Assembly: GCF_037975245.1 (NCBI RefSeq)
Contig: NC_092572.1
Coordinates: 11,169,769-11,233,768, forward strand
Source of the DNA: Apostichopus japonicus
Lineage: Eukaryota > Echinodermata > Holothuroidea > Aspidochirotida > Stichopodidae
Reading direction: 5' to 3'
Length of the DNA stretch: 64,000 nucleotides
The translations under genes were made by a program, and so were the position numbers. The notes beneath the pieces are model-generated. The model saw only the letters and a program-made list of their open reading frames with translations. It was not told the origin of the DNA and searched no databases. Shown here in pieces: positions 61,536 to 64,000 of this stretch; the first letter of the stretch is position 1, and each line of letters begins with the position of its first letter.

Positions 61536-61637
61536 TTAATGTTTGGCCATTACTATATTTCCTTCCATTGACGTGTATCCATCTTCGGCTAGGCTTTCAC
61601 ATGAAAGTTTCCTAGTCAGATCAATCTCGTTAATTTC
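61536..61637 (-). CDS. R2 tail exon copy 2, YTSM
   Basis: This exon follows a tgtcacag acceptor in phase 0 and ends in TAA. It encodes 33 residues with AEDGYTSME, matching DEDGYMSMS of R1 in setting and exon phase. It is the distal of two tail exons, so it is either an alternative last exon or a spare copy. Confidence 0.7.
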   Translation of the reverse strand, partial: EINEIDLTRKLSCESLAEDGYTSMEGNIVMAKH

Positions 61638-62491
61638 CTGTGACAAAGAAGTAAATAGTATAACGGGATAGAAATCCAAGGAATAATTGCTTCTTTATTA
61701 ATAATAAAATACAATGCATTATATAAACTTTAGGAAAACATATATAATGACCATATACATGACCCCGAGCCAATTTTGTCGTTCTGTTGGTATCATAAGA
61801 TAATGAACAAATTGATATACAATTTATAATATAGCACTTAAACAGTTACTGGAAAGAAAGCCGTATGACTAGGAACTGTACAATGGTTTACGAGACAATA
61901 TAAATTTGAAGACTATTTATTACTGACTAGAAAGTGCTTAAACTGACTCGTGAAACTACTTATATCAATTCTGTGATAATAGCCGCTTTACAAAACCAAT
62001 CAATTACTTTTTCGAATAGTTGATGCTTGAAAATGTTGTATTGTTCGTAGTCTGTGGTACACACAATGCTACGAAAGTAAAACTTGCGAGTTTCCAGAAT
62101 ATTAAAAAGGTCAATTGTTATTGAAATGGATAGACACTGTAGCACAATAGGTTACAATGTGAAATTGATGAACACTATTCCAGGAACGAGTATTATCCTC
62201 TCACTCAATCTAACATACTGATAAATAATTTTCATCAGCAAGGAGTGGCCTGCAACGTATGGGAAATATATACCGTAGTAAGGAACAACCAAATAATACA
62301 AGTCTCTCAAATAACGAACCTCTCTTGATATTTGTTTAACATAATACTAATAATCAACAGTTATATTTACGTAAACTTTGACTTTTCTAAATGTTTCTCA
62401 AAATTCATTAATTCCTCCTGTAATAAGGGAACTTAATGCGTTCATTAATCGCCTGACCATTTTCACAAATTTTGCTATGAGTAGTTGGTAT

Positions 62492-62593
62492 TTAATGTTT
62501 GGCCATTACTATATTTCCTTCCATTGGCGTGTATCCATCTTCGGCTAGGCTTTCACATGAAAGTTTCCTAGTCAGACCAATCTCGTTAATTTC
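62492..62593 (-). CDS. R2 tail exon copy 1, YTPM
   Basis: It has the same length and phase as the copy at 61536-61637 but reads YTPM, and differs at only a few other codons. It is the nearer last exon for the kinase exon at 63072-63174. Both versions keep the YxxM form. Confidence 0.7.
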   Translation of the reverse strand, partial: EINEIGLTRKLSCESLAEDGYTPMEGNIVMAKH

Positions 62594-63071
62594 CTGTGAC
62601 AAAGAAGCAAATAGTATAACGGGATAGAAACCAACCGTCTTTATTAATAACTAAATACAATGCATTAGTTAAACTTCAGGAAAACATATATAATGACCAT
62701 GTACATGTCTTCTAGCCATCTTTTTCGTTCTATTGGTATCATAATATATTGAACAAATTTATTTCCCTCTTGATAAGAATGTAAGCAAATTGTGAACACA
62801 TATACACTATAGTGTCTGGGTTTAACTGCTTCCCATCAGTATTACAAACTGACAAAAGTGGCTTCGTTCAAGGCTAAGAATTACGTACTTTGTAATGAAA
62901 AACATGAAAACTATATCCAAACGTCCATTACGTCATAGACTCCTTTAATATAAAGGGTACATCTTCACAGATAGGAATGCCTTCCATTACTTTCTGCATC
63001 TTTCGTGTGTTTATATGATAACTTGAGGAATTAAGACGAACGAACAATTCTAGTGTGCTTGTATTACCTAC

Positions 63072-63174
63072 CATACTCTGGTCAGTCATCCACGTACGCA
63101 GTGTTGTCCGCAGGTCTCTCAAAGGCGGACGATCTGCAACTTCAATCGATTTACAATTCATCAAGCACTCCAAA
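63072..63174 (-). CDS. R2 kinase C-lobe exon (partial gene)
   Basis: This 103-nt exon is phase 2 to phase 0, as in R1 exon 19. It follows caaattgcag and ends ATG|gtaggt. It encodes LECLMNCKSIEVADRPPLRD and then LRTTLRTWM, the counterpart of LQECYSKDPMNRLPLRNLKE. The RP of tyrosine kinases is present here. The rest of R2 lies beyond the right edge, so its catalytic state is unknown. I saw no convincing match to R1 exon 18 in 63200-64000. Confidence 0.72.
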
Positions 63175-63239
63175 CTGCAATTTGAATATTTGCGGGTATA
63201 CAATGAGTATTACCTTTGTGCTACCTATGTGCTGTTAAA

Positions 63240-64000
63240 CACACGAATCCCTCTTCGTGATTAGACAATGAGTAATTATTTCTAATATACTGTTAAGTTG
63301 GGGCACTCCGGCTCAATTAGTTCGGGCTCCGTCATTAAATAAGTAGAATTAACAGCAGATAAAGAGAAACTCCAGACATAGATATATTTGTAGAATATAA
63401 GCTTTATCTATTCTGTGGTGATATTGTTGCTGGAGTACAGATCCAGAATAGTGTATCTGAACTACACTCTCTGAAGTCTGGAATGCTAGTCTTTTTGCAT
63501 ACTAAGAAACTACATTATTTAAGTCATTAAAACTTCCTGTGAAGGGGCAATAACCTTTCTGTGACATAAACTCTTGGTCACAGAGTCTTTTACTTATAAT
63601 TACTAGGGGACATAGGAGATGGCTATGACTAACCACATTTGTATGCACATGAGATGCAACAGGTTGTCATCTGTGGTTAAGCATGAATATTTCATGGAAT
63701 TAAGACAAAGGGGGCTTCTACGAATATGATGTGGGTGAGGGGTGAATAAACTCGGGAACAGGAAGCATAGTAGTTACTCTTTAGACAAAGAGGCATAGAA
63801 GCACATGTTTAAAGTAATATGTTGGGGATACAACTACATACTACATTGCAATACACTTAAAGCTCCATGATATATTCTATCTCGACGGTCTTAACATGTC
63901 TCTTCGGTATTATTGTGTGGTGAATAAGCACACAATCACGATGTTTACATTTTTTGCCAAAACGTCGGCCACGTCACAGAGATCGAGCAAAGGAATAATT
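63240..64000. other. Probable R2 intron
   Basis: This lies upstream of the R2 kinase exon. I see no exon, repeat or RNA gene I can support. Confidence 0.35.

Larger units (their letters stand above)
61180..62720. repeat. Direct duplication carrying the R2 tail exon
   Basis: Sequence 61180-61720 recurs as 61830-62105 and 62420-62690. The second copy is split by about 315 bases of other DNA. Identity is high by eye, so the duplication is recent. Each copy includes one complete tail exon. Confidence 0.75.

Overview
This is a window of animal nuclear DNA. Genes are split into many short exons with GT-AG introns, and products have signal peptides, immunoglobulin (Ig) domains and receptor-kinase exons. 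By eye the DNA is about two thirds A+T and it carries LINE, hAT-like and foldback elements. A marine invertebrate fits, and an echinoderm such as a sea cucumber is my best guess, but nothing here fixes the species. I see no rRNA, tRNA or CRISPR array.

The window is a cluster of related Ig receptors, all on the minus strand. The left 27 kb holds three direct segmental repeats of roughly 10 kb, plus the end of a fourth at the left edge (unit Z). I call the repeats A (about 1.27-9.85 kb), B (9.85-20.57 kb) and C (20.57-27.3 kb). Each carries a small type I receptor: signal peptide, two or three Ig domains, one membrane helix and a short tail. In B, C and unit Z the tail exon carries a YxxM-type tyrosine motif (YIDM in B, YIYM in Z, YIDI in C). 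Exon models for B (445 aa) and C (448 aa) parse with every phase matching and no stop. A has lost Ig3 to an inverted duplication and has lost the motif-bearing part of its own tail exon.

From 57.9 kb down to 36.7 kb lies one 20-exon gene, R1, that parses to 1254 aa: signal peptide, eight one-exon Ig domains, membrane helix, a split kinase domain of the VEGFR/PDGFR class, and a tail with YMSM. Every catalytic landmark I can align is lost except the Asp of DFG, so R1 looks like a receptor pseudokinase. Its first two Ig domains resemble those of A-C, and the A-C tails resemble the R1 tail, so A-C look like kinase-less relatives. At the right edge is the 3' end of another gene of this type (R2), with one kinase exon at 63.1 kb and two copies of the tail exon (YTSM, YTPM).

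Between and inside the genes are mobile elements. A dead LINE with a restriction-like endonuclease sits antisense in R1 intron 3. A 4.8-kb TA-flanked element (28.56-33.35 kb) contains a 1.5-kb foldback core. A hAT-like MITE ends 33 bp from an R1 splice donor. There are also two hairpin elements, SINE/LINE tails, and a hammerhead-like motif near 60.1 kb. A broken intronless GPCR-like copy lies at 33.5-34.0 kb. The remaining spacers hold nothing I can support.

My reading of function is that the cluster encodes cell-surface recognition receptors that recruit PI3-kinase-type SH2 proteins through YxxM without intrinsic kinase activity. The gene structures are read from sequence; the function is inference.
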